Part shown: piece by piece, positions 1 to 14,500 of the stretch
Numbering within the stretch: the first letter of the stretch is position 1
Layout of the letters: each line of letters begins with the position of its first letter
NCBI RefSeq assembly: GCF_020520425.1
Contig: NC_079487.1
Coordinates: forward strand, 6,557,501 to 6,621,500
Source of the DNA: Spinacia oleracea
Taxonomy: Eukaryota; Streptophyta; Magnoliopsida; Caryophyllales; Amaranthaceae
Direction: 5' to 3'
DNA length: 64,000 nt
Position numbers and translations under genes: made by a program
Notes under the pieces: model-generated
Told to the model about the DNA's origin: nothing
Database searches by the model: none
The model's input: only the letters and a program-made list of their open reading frames with translations

Positions 1-3000
1 ACAGAACAAAATAGTAAAAATGTTTGAACATATTACCCAAAAACTTTGAACGAAATAGTAAAGCTTTGAACATAAGATAATAAACTTGGAACATAATGGA
101 GAAAACTTTGAACTTAATATAGAAAACTTTTGAACATGATGGAGAAAAACTTTGAACATATAACCAAATAGTTTGAATAACTGTGAGATAAAAACAGAAA
201 GAATTTTTATCCAAACAAAAATAACATTTTATGATAACCAAATGAACGTTCCTTGAAAAAACTTTGAACAATGTTAAATGTAATACCTGTTTTCTGTTCT
301 TCTTTCACTTCTTCAATATCATTTTTCTTATTTCTTTTCAATGCACTCCTAAGAGGAAGAATTCTTCCCTTAACAGGTGCTTTTTTTTCAACTCCTGTAA
401 AAAAAATTACAATGTATTTAACATATTAACATTTTATCAATTATCTTAGATTATTTTTTAACAATGTTTTTTTGTAAATATGTTTACCTTTTTGTTTTTT
501 TATTTTTATTATCTCAACATCCAAAGGCTCATCCTCATCTTCTTTCTCAGCCGCTTTCCTTTTCTTTGGAGTATTTGTTACTTTGGAAGTAACTCCAGAA
601 ACATCTACATTATTAACAAATACTAAGTACAACTTACATAATAATATATTTTGAATATTTATTGAAATAAGATTGAACAATGTAAATAGTTACATTTGCC
701 TTCAAATTCTTCTTTGCTAACTACTTCAGCACAAACATTTTGTTGCACTTTCACTATTGATCTTGTACTTCTTCTCGGATTGTATGAATCTGATATGTTG
801 TGCAACTTCTTTTGTAGTTCTTCATCCATAGTAATACTTAGAATGGTGTTCTTCTTGGTAGCTGGTGTCTTCTTTCCTCTTTTTGTGCCTTTACCACCAA
901 TGGTTTGAGCTTCACTCTCTGAAGCATTTACATTTTCAACCACCATGGCAATTGCTTTTGTGGCATCATCGTCTTCTTTTTTCTTTCTCTCATCTTCTCT
1001 TTTCTTTCTCTCAGCTTCTTTCCTTTCCGCTTCCTCTATCAACTCTTTGTTGTTTTTAGCCATAAGCTGGCTCATTTTTTCTTCATATTCTTTCTTTCTT
1101 TCCTCTAAATCCTTCTTCATTGCTTCAGCTTTATCTTCTTCTTCCTTCTTCTTATTAGCCTCGATCCTCTTGTTTTCAGCTTCTTTCAGCTCAGCTTCTC
1201 TTTGGGCATCACCTGCAGATGCCTTCTCCTCATCCAGTTTTTTCGCTTCTGCATCAGCTGCAGATGCCTTTTCCTCAGCCACTCTTTTGGCTTCTTTCTC
1301 AGCTGCATACGCCTTTTTCTGAGCGACTCTTTTGTCTTCTGCATCAGCTGCAGGTGCCATTTTCTCAGCTTCTATTTGTGCTGCAACGGCAGCTGTATCT
1401 ATCTTTTTGTCAGCTTCTTTGCTGGCCATTGCAGCAGCAGCAGCTGCAGCTACCATTTGTGCAGCCTTTTTTTTGTTGTTCTGCTTTATGCTCTTTGCTA
1501 AAAGTTGTTTCAGTAAGTTGTTGCCCCTGATAAACAAAGAACAAAAAAATTCAATAAATTAAAACGACAAATGTGTGATCATATATATGAAAACGTATGA
1601 AAAATATCATTTATATATAAAGTTACAAATAAAGAAGAAAGAAAGAGTTTTTCAATAATAAAGAATAAACCATAAAAAATAAAGAACAAACAATTCCAAA
1701 TGAATGAACAAACAATGAAACCATTATGAACAAATATGCAGAAGAAAATGAATTGTAAAAAAATGCCAAATTCTACATATTTTTTGTAGCAATCTTTCTT
1801 TGTACCAAATATTTTGAAGACTCTTCTTGATCTATTTCACTGTTATTTGAATAATATATTTTTAATATACATGCTATTTTATATAAAAATTATGAACGAT
1901 TCAACTAAATTGAAAATTCATATTAATTTTTACCTTGATGTTTTTTGAACTTCAGGCTGTGATTTTGATGAAGATTTCTTATCTCCTTCACTGTAATTTG
2001 AATAGTAAGGTGTAAACGTACAAGTCATTTTATATAAAATTAATAAAAAATTATTTAAAAAGCTAAAAATGGACATTATATTATACTGTGAAATTTGAAC
2101 CCATGACTAAAAACTTGAACATTAGGGTAAAAACTTTGAACATAAAGGTAATAAACTTTGAACAAAATGGAGAAAAGTTTTAAACATAATAGGTAAATTT
2201 GAACATTTGACTAAAAACTTTGAACATAAAGGTTAAAAACTTTGAACAAAATGGAGAAAAGCTTTGAACATATAACCAAATAGTTTGACTGAGATATAAA
2301 CAGAAAGAAAGGCTTTGAACATATGACTAAAAACTTTGAACATAAAGGTTAAAAAATTTGAACGAACAATGGAGAAAAGCTTTGAACATATAGGAGAAGC
2401 TTTAAACATAATAAGTAAATTTTTTGATCATAATTCATAAAAACTTTGAACACAAGGAGGAAATTTTTTGAACATAATTCATAAACGCAGATGAGATAAA
2501 CTTTCAATGTATGAATGAATATTAAGCCATACACAATTGAACAAATAACTTTAAGAAAAATAACATTTATATTACATGCATAATGTAGTAAAAAAATGGA
2601 CATTATATTATACCTCAATGGTTTTTGAACTTCTGTCTCAGAAGTTGTACATGCCTTCCCATCTCCTTCACTGTATTTTTTATTAATATGATGTTAATGC
2701 ACACATTATATTATATAATATTAAAAATAATTCAAATTTAATAAAAAATTGATATTATCTTATACCTTAATACTTTATGAACCTCTGGCTGGGATTTAGT
2801 TGGTCTTCGCTTAAATTTGAGTATTAACCTTTGTGGTTGTTCTCTAGATTTTATAAATGTATAACTAATGAGTGTCCAGAGCAAAATTCAGTTTGAAGAA
2901 ATGAATATTTTATGAAAACAAAATGAACATTTAACATAAAAACAGTTATCATGAGTTTTAATAATAAAAAGGACTGAAGAAATGAACAAAAGTTCAAACA

Positions 3001-4559
3001 TTGAAATTATGAATATAGTAGTTGAAATAATTGAAGATTTCTAAACCAAACTTAGTATATCAGAGTAAACGAACATTTTATTAAAAAGAATTGAATATTT
3101 TAGCAAAATAAATTGAACATTTTTCGCAGATGAGTGTAGATTTAAAATTTTACTGTAGAAAAATTGAATATTAGTACAAAGAACATTTCCATTATGAATA
3201 TAATACTAGAAATAATTCATAGTATATTCCAAAACAAAACTCCGTAACAAAATATATTCCAGAAAAAAAATTGAACATTTTATAAAAAGAAAATGAACTA
3301 TCAAAATATATTGAATATTTTATAAAAAGAAAATGAATATTTTATCAAAATATATTGAACATTTTGGAGACAGACAGTTACCATGATTTCTGGATTTAGT
3401 TTTTGGACATATGAATGAACAAATGTTCAAATTATTTTAATTATATATATAACATTCGAAATAATTCAGTATTCCTAAAGAAAATCTCAGTAGACCAAAA
3501 AGGATATCCAGTTTGGAATATATGATCATTTTCCAAAAAGATATTGAATATTCTGCTATAATCAATTGAACATTTTGCATAAGATAGTTATCATGAGTTC
3601 TCAAGACTTAATTTATTTTACAGAGGAATGAACAAAACTCAGTGGACCAAAATGAATATCTAGCTTAAACAATATGAACATTTTACACATAAATTGAACA
3701 TCTAACATAAGATTAGAAAAACTCAACAAAAGTTCATCACATTTACATTATTATAATAATATTTAAATTAATTGACATTCCCAATCCAAATTTTAATCAT
3801 CAATAAGATTATTGTTAAATCTCTATGAATATGAACAATGTATCATTAATTTGTATTTGTATTGTATCAAATGTCAAAAACGGCACATTCGCAAATTAAA
3901 TAGAAATAGATATTCAAAAACATAAAAATTACTTACTGGAATGTGTCTATTTGCTTTTCAGCTTCAATTTCCTTCTCAATTTCGTATTTTCCAGTTCTGT
4001 GATCAAAAAACCAATAGTTAGGGTTTGGTTAAATCATCACGCAACGAAAATGAACATTAAATTAAAAACGATTGAACATTAACATAAAATTGATTGAACA
4101 AATGTAAATTAAAATGAATTTATCTACGAAAACTTAAAATAACTTACTCCTTCATGTCTGGTTGCTTTGCATTCCCGATTTTTTGCTCTTCACTAGATCT
4201 TCCAGTCCTATAGCCAAAAAATCAGAAGTTAGGGTTTGCTAACATCATAAACCAAAAAATTGACCATTATAATAAAATTATTTGAACATTATAAAGAAAA
4301 ATACTGAAAATAACTGAATTAAACAAATATTTAAGTAATAAAACAGTTGCATGTTCGAAATCTGAAATTAAATTACATACGTTTCCTTTTTTTCTTTCGG
4401 CATCTTCGTTTTTCTGAAATAGAACGAAAATAAGCAAAATTAGATTTCATTTTAGTTCGAAAATAAAATCGAAACATCAGAATCAATTGTAATTACTTAC
4501 TTTTTGCTTTTCGGTGGATTTTGAAGCTTGTTCATGTCAATTTCGTCACGAACATCCAT
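1..4559 (-). CDS. Unrecognised multi-exon gene (3' end outside window)
   Basis: I assembled at least 11 exons on the minus strand that keep one open frame through GT-AG junctions: 4559-4501, 4413-4381, 4207-4148, 3996-3937, 2843-2766, 2670-2614, 1990-1934, 1839-1777, 1526-694, 604-488 and 394-287, about 508 codons before it leaves the window. The start ATG at 4559 follows a TATA box by about 250 bp. The product is very charged. Short N-terminal exons give repeats such as SQPEVQK, SETEVQK and SQPEVHK, each opening with S-E-G-D. The large exon 9 encodes an Ala-rich then Glu/Lys-rich predicted coiled coil, followed by a basic tail (KRGKK, KKRK). I recognise no catalytic domain and no family. It could be a nuclear or scaffold-like host protein, or the accessory gene of a large DNA transposon, given the hairpin-rich flank and repeat-rich introns. 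Exon borders rest on splice consensus and phase only. The stretch 1-286 holds no exon I can see. Confidence 0.5.
2095..3725. repeat. Degenerate TTGAAC-rich repeat in introns
   Basis: The introns of the left-edge gene are A/T-rich and full of variants of AACTTTGAACATAA, spaced about 15-25 bp. The densest stretches are 1-280 and 2095-2480, and looser TTGAACATTTT variants run from 3060 to 3725. The copies are too diverged for a clean unit. It reads as a decayed minisatellite that is confined to the introns and does not enter the exons. Confidence 0.55.
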
Positions 4560-4811
4560 TTTTCTCTTTTTTTTCAGTAAAAAGAAGTCACAGATTTCTT
4601 CTCTTGATATTTTGTGGAAATTCAGCTTTAATAATGAAGATTAGTAGCGGTTTGAAGAGAGAGAAAGTTGATTGAGGTGGTTGCAGGAAGTTTAATGGCG
4701 GTTTTAAGAGAGAGAAAACAACGAAGTAGAAGAGTGGGCAGAGGAGAGAGAAAATTTTTTGCGTGCTGAGAATTTGAAAGGTTTTCGAAATGATTTTCCT
4801 CTTTTTTTTTT

Positions 4812-4821
4812 GTATTTATAG
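4812..4821 (-). promoter_or_regulatory. TATA box of the left-edge gene
   Basis: On the minus strand the sequence reads CTATAAATAC, about 250 bp upstream of the ATG at 4559, which leaves a 5' UTR of roughly 220 nt. It supports both the orientation of the gene and the chosen start. Confidence 0.5.
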
Positions 4822-4901
4822 GCGATTCTTGCGCGAAATTTATTCCCATCACGTGCCACAATATTTGCTTACCCGCGCGTGGGTTCCACGCGCCTAACAA
4901 T

Positions 4902-5007
4902 GGCAGGGGGTACAGCCAAGTTGGTTGTACCTGGGTATTTTACCCAAACGACGCTGCGCGTCGTTTTGGGCAGGGGGTACAGCCATCTTGGCTGTACCTG
5001 GGTATAG
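4902..5007. repeat. Cluster of palindromes, possible transposon terminus
   Basis: Two direct copies of a near-palindromic unit (GGGTACAGCCA..TTGG.TGTACC, about 4902-4940 and 4969-5007) flank a perfect inverted repeat at 4946-4966, with arms AAACGACGC and GCGTCGTTT. A further inverted repeat with arms of the type GCGCGTGG/CCACGCGC lies at 4873-4893. The cluster is upstream of the left gene promoter. It could be the terminal inverted repeat of a large DNA transposon that includes that gene, but the other end is outside the window. Confidence 0.4.
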
Positions 5008-5032
5008 CAATTAGGGATATTACCCTGCATAT

Positions 5033-5285
5033 ATCTAATTTTGGTATTTATTAATTTGAAGCACTTAGTTCCATTAGAAAATAAATTAGACGAATTGTGA
5101 GATGATCTAATTGAAAAATCACTTGGCATGATAAATGACGTAATGCACATGTGTAGTTGATGAATTTAATTAATCTTTTCACTTTAATGGACTACATGCA
5201 TTTTGGTCAAATATTGAGCTGAGAAGAATGTCGAATTTTAATTATTCAAAGTAGCAATCGGGACATTGTCCGGGCCACACACTAG
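5033..5285 (+). mobile_element. Helitron 3' end (copy 1)
   Basis: The segment is clearly similar to the reverse complement of 11472-11740. It ends with a GC hairpin (CGGGACATTGTCCGG), then CCACACACTAG followed by T, which fits the Helitron CTRR terminus inserted before T. The 5' TC end was not found, and the upstream side abuts the palindrome cluster, so this copy is probably truncated or interrupted. Confidence 0.55.
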
Positions 5286-8889
<3,604 letters not shown>

Positions 8890-9205
8890 GCAAGGAATTG
8901 GAGATTGGCTTATGGGATCTCTTCCCAGAAGGGGCTGTGTTTTTTAGGATGTTAGTTACTTCCGGAAGAAGAAAAAAAAAGCATTCATCAGTTTCTGGTC
9001 TCTGAAAGAAAACATTTATGTATAATTTAGCGTTCAAATTAGACAAGAAAAGAATGCTTGGAAGAGTGGTTATAATAGACCAAACTATGTCATTCATTTT
9101 GTGTTAGATGGTTGCTGGGTTCGAAACTCAGCGAAAGAAATTGTTTTGTTTACGTTTTCATAAGAACTTAAGAAGTTTGCAGAGACTTTATCGGGCTTGT
9201 TTTCA
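8890..9205. other. SAHH 3' flank
   Basis: This A/T-rich sequence follows the SAHH stop codon and presumably holds the 3' UTR and polyadenylation site. No other gene is seen. Confidence 0.45.
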
Positions 9206-9209
9206 CTGC

Positions 9210-10530
9210 ATTGCTATTTGCTACCCCTCAAGTCTTACTTTCAATCTGGGCCCTTCCCTTAGGTATCCAGGAGGCATCTTCTTATAGACTGTTTCCTGCA
9301 AATCACCCTGAAGAAGCATTTTTAACATCCATCTGATGTACTATCCATCCTTCAATTGATGCTACGACTATTAGAGATCTAACAATGGTTATCTTACTAT
9401 CCATCCTTCAATTGATGCTACGACTATTAGAGATCTAACAGTGGTTATCTTAGCTACTAGAGCAAATGTTTGGTCATAATCAATTCGATGTTTTTGATTA
9501 TTTCCTAAAACTGCAAGTCTGGACTTAGGGTTCCATTTTGCATGATTCTTGGTTCTGTACAAGCATTTACAGCCAATTGTTGTTTTCTCTTTAGGAAGAT
9601 CAGTGATCTCCCATGTCTTGTTGATTTCAAGAGCATCCAACTCTTCAGTCATAGCATCAACCCATTATGAGTGCTTGATAGCCTCTTTAAACAATTCTGA
9701 CTGGAGTGATATTTCTAGTACTGAATTCCTGACCACTTACATCAGGAGCGTTATCTTCAGTGTCAACCCATCTGCTATGAGGTGATACAGAGCTTTGTAT
9801 GTTAGAATCAATAACCAGTTTAGGAGTATTAGGGTTTAAGATCCTATATAGCTTCATAAAATTTCACATCTCTACTTACAAATGTTACGTTGTTAGTGAG
9901 ATTGTACACTTTATAACCCTTTTGTGTTTGAGGATAGCCAATAAATAAAGACAGTACCTCATATGGACTCTTGTTTTCCGTGAGTGGAATAGGTAGCCTG
10001 TTTGTGATATAGACTGCTGGTAGGACACAATAACCCCAAAAACTAAGAGATAGCCCCGCCTGAAATCTGAGTGCTCTACTCATTTTCTGGTAGTTCAAAC
10101 TGAGCTCTGCAATACTCATGGCATTCAAACTGTAGCATCATTCAACACTTATTTATCAAGTAGTAAAGTCCATTAGTATGCAGCTCAGTTTATCAATTTC
10201 TGCCTGATTCAAGATGACCAGGCTTATTGATCACATGCTGTACATGTATTTTGCTAAACATAGCAAGCGAATCAAGTTCTTCTTTCACAGTTGTTGAGCA
10301 CTTGTCTGTGTGATTCCTCTTGTTGAATGATGCTACATGTCATCTCCACAGAAGGCAGAGGGTTCATCATGAGCCATTTGACGTCTTTGAGGTCCATATG
10401 CCTCGAATCTGAAAAAGCTTCTGTTTTTCTTGATGCATATTCAAAGCAGTCACAAATGCATTGATTTGACGCTTGAGTTGGGAATTGAGTGTTGATTATG
10501 TAGCAATGTTGGTGACAGATTCTCAAAATA
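9210..10530 (-). pseudogene. Decayed Ty1-copia retrotransposon relic
   Basis: Read on the minus strand, the order is Gag then Pol. A Gag-like piece (MNPLPSVEM..IIQQEES) lies near 10270-10526. The integrase C-terminal region (YITNRLP, SPYEVL, LFIGYPQTQKGYKVYNL) lies at 9844-10128. N-terminal reverse transcriptase pieces follow near 9389-9652 (LEINKTWEITDLP, IDYDQTFALVAK), and DVKNA and KKMPPGY are visible near 9250-9340. Stops, frameshifts and internal deletions separate the pieces, and protease, most of integrase and the YVDD region are missing. A 60-bp tandem duplication near 9340-9450 adds to the decay. No clear LTRs were found. Confidence 0.7.
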
Positions 10531-10997
10531 TACAGGAAGTCTTACTCTTGTAAGTTCTCCAATAAGGTGAAAGATTGAGTTGAGCTTCAACTGGAATGTT
10601 TAAGGTGAAGCTCATGTCGGATATTACCACTTAAGCTTGGACTTCCCTCCATTAAAGTTAGGTTAGTGTTGTAGGTTGTAGACCATTTTCTGTGGTGAAA
10701 AAAGCTTATAAAAGCAAGGTGCTACACTATGCTTCTTGCTTATGACTTTGATGTTTTTCTTTGCATTGTTCACTAATATTGTTTGATTTGAATTATGAAC
10801 GTAGCAAGAAGCCAATTAAGGAAGTTGAACTGTGTAGGGCATGAAAATCAAAACCAAATCTAATATCATCAAAACAAAATAATATTTCTGGAAAATATTC
10901 AGCTCACTGTGTTTGCTGTCAAGGGATCACTTACATATTTAGTGTTTAAACCAAATACAATTTCCCATATGCAAATACAACATCCCTATTCATATTA
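10531..10997. other. Intergenic, no gene seen
   Basis: A/T-rich sequence next to the copia relic. It may include degenerate LTR sequence, but I could not delimit it and no coding potential stands out. Confidence 0.3.
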
Positions 10998-11266
10998 AGT
11001 GTTCGGCGGTAGCGTTTGAGGTAGCGGGTATCGTTTTGACCTATTCAAGACGTTACTTGTAAAATTTGTAAGTGTTTGGCATGGTAGCGGTTTAGGTAGC
11101 TTTTGTCAAACGTTAAAATTAGTATCGTTTAAGGTAGCGGGTAGTGTTTGACAAACTTATACTCCGTAGTAAAGTTTTAAATAATATTTCAGCTTTTATT
11201 TTATTTTACAATATCAACCGCTATCCAGTGCTACCCGCTACTCAAGCGCTACTTTTGCCGAACACT
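10998..11266. mobile_element. Short TIR element (MITE)
   Basis: The left end AGTGTTCGGCGGTAGCG is mirrored at the right by GCGCTACTTTTGCCGAACACT. Internal GGTAGCGGGTA and TACCCGCTAC blocks extend the inverted repeat. The element is 269 bp and non-coding. I could not define a target-site duplication, so the superfamily stays open. Confidence 0.6.
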
Positions 11267-11471
11267 GCCATAGTTATAGTTATAACCGGTGTCTTGCGCG
11301 GAGGTGGTTTTTTTAGTGTCACCTAAGATACCTGTTATAACCTATAACTCTGGGCTATATTTTTCTTTTTCATTTTTTTTAATCCTTGCACCCACGTGGC
11401 TTCGCCACAGACTCCGTAGATGACTATAGGGATAAGGATGCGTTTATCTAAACCGACCTATAATCAACTAA

Positions 11472-11750
11472 CTAGTGTGTGGCCCGGGCGATGCCCCGGT
11501 TGCTACTTTGAATAATTAAAATTCGAGAATCTTTTTCAACTCAATACTTGATCAAAATGCATTTAGTCCATAAAAGTGAAAAGATTTATTGAGTTTATCA
11601 ATTACACATGTACGTTACGTCATTTATCTTGCCAAATAATTTTTCAGTTAGATCATCTTATAATTTGTTTAATTTATTTTCTAATGGAACTACGTGATTC
11701 AAATTAATAAGATATATGCATGGCATTTCTGTAGTTGATGCTTATGAGAC
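11472..11750 (-). mobile_element. Helitron 3' end (copy 2)
   Basis: On the minus strand it ends with a GC hairpin (CCGGGGCATCGCCCGG), then GGCCACACACTAG and T, a Helitron-type terminus. It is clearly similar to 5033-5285 in opposite orientation. The element probably extends rightward to about 12000, where a tRNA-like stretch (11922-11987, with TGTTCAAACC resembling a B box) sits, but no 5' TC terminus was identified. Confidence 0.55.
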
Positions 11751-12122
11751 ATATGATATATATATCATGTTTAATTCATTGTTCTCCTAATATTTTAATT
11801 GCTATTTTTTATTCCAATATATTCCATAAAAATTAAAAGGTAACATAAGATTTAGTTGTTTTTGACTTCATGTTAACATGCGTTTATAAATTAATCTGCA
11901 TGGATAAACAACAATTAGTGGTTGGTTAAAATGGTAGTGAGAGTTATTCTCCAAACGTGAGGTCTTGTGTTCAAACCTTATTGTATTGATTTTTGGTTGT
12001 CAATAATACTATAAATAAAAATATAGTGATATATTAAAATTTCAATCAATTATAAACAAAATTAGTTAAACATGCAATGCCAAACATTAAAATAAAAAAA
12101 TATGATCCAATGAGTTCGGGAT

Positions 12123-12194
12123 TGAACCCGACGTGAATCGAACACGCAACCTTCTGATCTGGAGTCAGACGCGCTACCATTGCGCCACGGATCC
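12123..12194 (-). tRNA. tRNA-Trp (anticodon CCA)
   Basis: The 72-nt minus-strand sequence begins GGATCCGTGGCGCAATGG, which contains the A-box region. Its anticodon arm TCTGACTCCAGATCAGA places CCA in the loop, and the T arm is CGTGTTCGATTCACG. The acceptor ends GGATCCG and CGGGTTC pair, with G-T allowed. It matches the usual plant nuclear tRNA-Trp, lacks an intron, and lies 255 bp upstream of psaG on the opposite strand. Confidence 0.95.
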
Positions 12195-12449
12195 TCATTT
12201 GTTAACTCCTTTGTCCAAAACTAATTAACACCAATATAGAAAGTGGATATTACAATATAATCTTAAATCCAAAACAAACCAATAAAAAGATGCCAAGTCA
12301 GCTAATAAAATCAAAATTTCCACCCACAAAAAGTTCTGATTGGTCTGTCAGTTCTGTGGACAACATCACTTGATCATTCTTTTACATGATCATATAACAA
12401 AAATACACCATATAGTTTCTGAAATCCAAAAAAATAAATCCGTAAAAAA

Positions 12450-12953
12450 ATGGCAGCAGCAACAGCATCTTTGAGCAGCACTTTACTAGCACCCTGCAGC
12501 TCAAAGCAGCCGCAGCCGCAACAGCAACATCAGCATCAGCAGCTCAAATGCAAGTCCTTTTCCGGCCTCCGCCCACTGAAGCTAAACATCAGCAGCAACA
12601 ACAGCAGCAGCAGTCTATCGATGTCTTCTGCAAGAAGATCAATGACTTGCCGTGCAGAGTTGAGCCCATCATTGGTGATAAGTCTGAGTACAGGGCTATC
12701 CCTTTTCTTAGGAAGGTTTGTGTTCTTCAATTTCCAGAGGGAGAATATGGCCAAACAGGTGCCTGAACAAAATGGTATGTCTCATTTTGAGGCGGGCGAT
12801 ACTCGTGCTAAGGAGTATGTGAGCCTTCTTAAGTCTAATGATCCTGTTGGGTTTAACATTGTTGATGTTCTTGCTTGGGGTTCTATTGGTCATATTGTTG
12901 CTTATTATATCTTGGCTACTGCTAGCAATGGTTATGACCCTAGCTTCTTTTAA
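12450..12953 (+). CDS. psaG: Photosystem I reaction centre subunit V (PSI-G) precursor
   Basis: The single-exon gene encodes 167 residues. PSI-G is a two-helix thylakoid membrane protein at the edge of the photosystem I core, where it helps stabilise the core and its contact with the light-harvesting antenna. Residues 1-69 look like a chloroplast transit peptide rich in Ser, Ala and Gln. The mature protein probably starts at ELSPSLVIS (about 70). A first membrane segment lies at about 77-97 ([12 protein letters not shown]) and a second at about 132-158 ([17 protein letters not shown]), joined by a charged stromal loop with [17 protein letters not shown]. The mature region is highly conserved and intact. 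The transit peptide carries an unusual Gln/His-rich run ([11 protein letters not shown]) encoded by CAG/CAT-type triplets. A (TTA)n tract near 12998-13020 lies in the 3' flank. Confidence 0.96.
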   Translation: MAAATASLSSTLLAPCSSKQPQPQQQHQHQQLKCKSFSGLRPLKLNISSNNSSSSLSMSSARRSMTCRAELSPSLVISLSTGLSLFLGRFVFFNFQRENMAKQVPEQNGMSHFEAGDTRAKEYVSLLKSNDPVGFNIVDVLAWGSIGHIVAYYILATASNGYDPSFF

Positions 12954-13930
12954 ATTATCATATTTCGGATTTTAGTTTCTTTTTTAATTGTTATATTATT
13001 ATTATTATTATTATTATTATGTTGAGTTGTTGTGTAATTAACAGATTCTGCTCAAATATTATTGCATTCACTTCTGTATTACTTGCTTTTAATGCTACTT
13101 GCCTACATGTAAGCCTTAGCGCGATGATCTCTGTTATGTTCTCCCTCCGTCCCTTAAAAGATTGCTATATGTAAGCCTATCAAATCAGGTTTGAGTTTGG
13201 GGGATCGGGTTGGCTCCATTCTCTTCACCTTATTCTTATTGCTTATTAGACCAGACCAAATCGGACCTGACCAGACTAGAAAAGAAAAAAACACACTCAC
13301 ATATATAGTCACAAGAAACAAGCAGACCAAGCCAATACATAGACTAGATAAATCTGACCAGAACAAACTAGGTGAAGAGAACAAGACCATAGTTGTTTAT
13401 CATTATAAAATGAACGATACTGAAATTTTCGAGTTAGGTTTGATTCCAATTATGTAAGATCGAGTCTAGTTTAAACAGTACAAATTCCGCAACGGGTTAT
13501 TTTAATGAGAAATTTGAGTTGTTGATCCAGAATCCGACAACCAGACGTGTAACTTGTAGGAGGCTAGTGGTATGCCGTAATAAGATGCACAAAGTTAACT
13601 GACATATTAAGCATATAAAAACTATGTACGTACATCTTTTGAGGTGGGATCATTACGTTATAGTATTAGTATATGATTAATCTAATTAAATCTTGTTTAA
13701 GGAATGGAAATCTAGGTGCCCAGAAAAAGGCGAAAGAATTGCCAGATCTTGTTGGAAATAATGCAAAGAAAGAGTATTACCATATTGTGAAAATGTCCCA
13801 CATTGGTAGAAATGAAAAGGAGGCTTTTCAAGTGGAGTATTTAAAGAAAATGACTTTGTCCCACATGGAAAGAAAACAAGCTTTTCCCTTTGTTTAAATA
13901 TAGGGAAGTAATGTTTATACTTTGAAGTAC
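12954..13930. other. Intergenic, psaG 3' flank and LTR-like sequence
   Basis: No gene is seen. A lone Stowaway-like end (CTCCCTCCGTCCC near 13142) has no clear partner. From 13750 the sequence TGTTGGAAATAATGC and TGTCCCACATTGG resembles the start of a copia-type LTR that runs into the 190-bp repeats, but I could not define its other end or a target duplication. Confidence 0.35.
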
Positions 13931-14500
13931 TTCCCCAAGTGTTGTGGGCTAGAAGGGGGAATCCCCACGCGCGGCGCCGCCGCCCGTCCGGCCGGTTCGT
14001 GTTCGTGGCACGTGCGCGGTGTGGTGGGGCCTCCTTTATGGGCCAAGTCGTAGCTGACGGTCCAGTCTTTATGAGGCCGGTCAGTTACGTAGCTCACTCC
14101 ACAATCGTAACGGTCCATGTTTCCCCAAGTGTTGTGGGCTAGAAGGGGGAATCCCCACGCGCGGCGCCGCCGCCCGTCCGGCCGGTTCGTGTTCGTGGCA
14201 CGTGCGCGGTGTGGTGGGGCCTCCTTTATGGGCCAAGTCGTAGCTGACGGTCCAGTCTTTATGAGGCCGGTCAGTTACGTAGCTCACTCCACAATCGTAA
14301 CGGTCCATGTTTCCCCAAGTGTTGTGGGCTAGAAGGGGGAATCCCCACGCGCGGCACCGCCCCCCGTCCGGCCGGTTCGTGTTCGTGGCACGTGCGCGGT
14401 GTGGTGGGGCCTCCTTTATGGGCCAAGTCGTAGCTGACGGTCCAGTCTTTATGAGGCCGGTCAGTTACGTAGCTCACTCCACAATCGTAACGGTCCATGT
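13931..14500. repeat. Three tandem copies of a GC-rich 190-bp repeat
   Basis: The copies are 13931-14120, 14121-14310 and 14311-14500. Copies 1 and 2 appear identical, and copy 3 differs by a few bases in the GGCGCCGCCGCCC block. The unit is much more GC-rich than its surroundings and contains palindromic stretches (GGGGGAATCCCC, GCACGTGC, CCGGCCGG). The open frames on both strands are a by-product of the composition, and I see no protein family. Near-identity suggests recent amplification, possibly inside an LTR-like sequence that starts near 13750. Confidence 0.9.

Noticed and set aside
659-1562. Plus-strand open frames opposite the coiled-coil exon
   Set aside because: Antisense shadows of a Glu/Lys/Ala-rich exon; Ser/Phe/Leu-rich with no domain.
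11922-11987. tRNA gene
   Set aside because: A- and B-box-like motifs exist but the stems do not pair; more likely a tRNA-like segment in a Helitron.
13931-14500. CRISPR-like array
   Set aside because: The repeats are contiguous 190-bp units without spacers in a plant genome.
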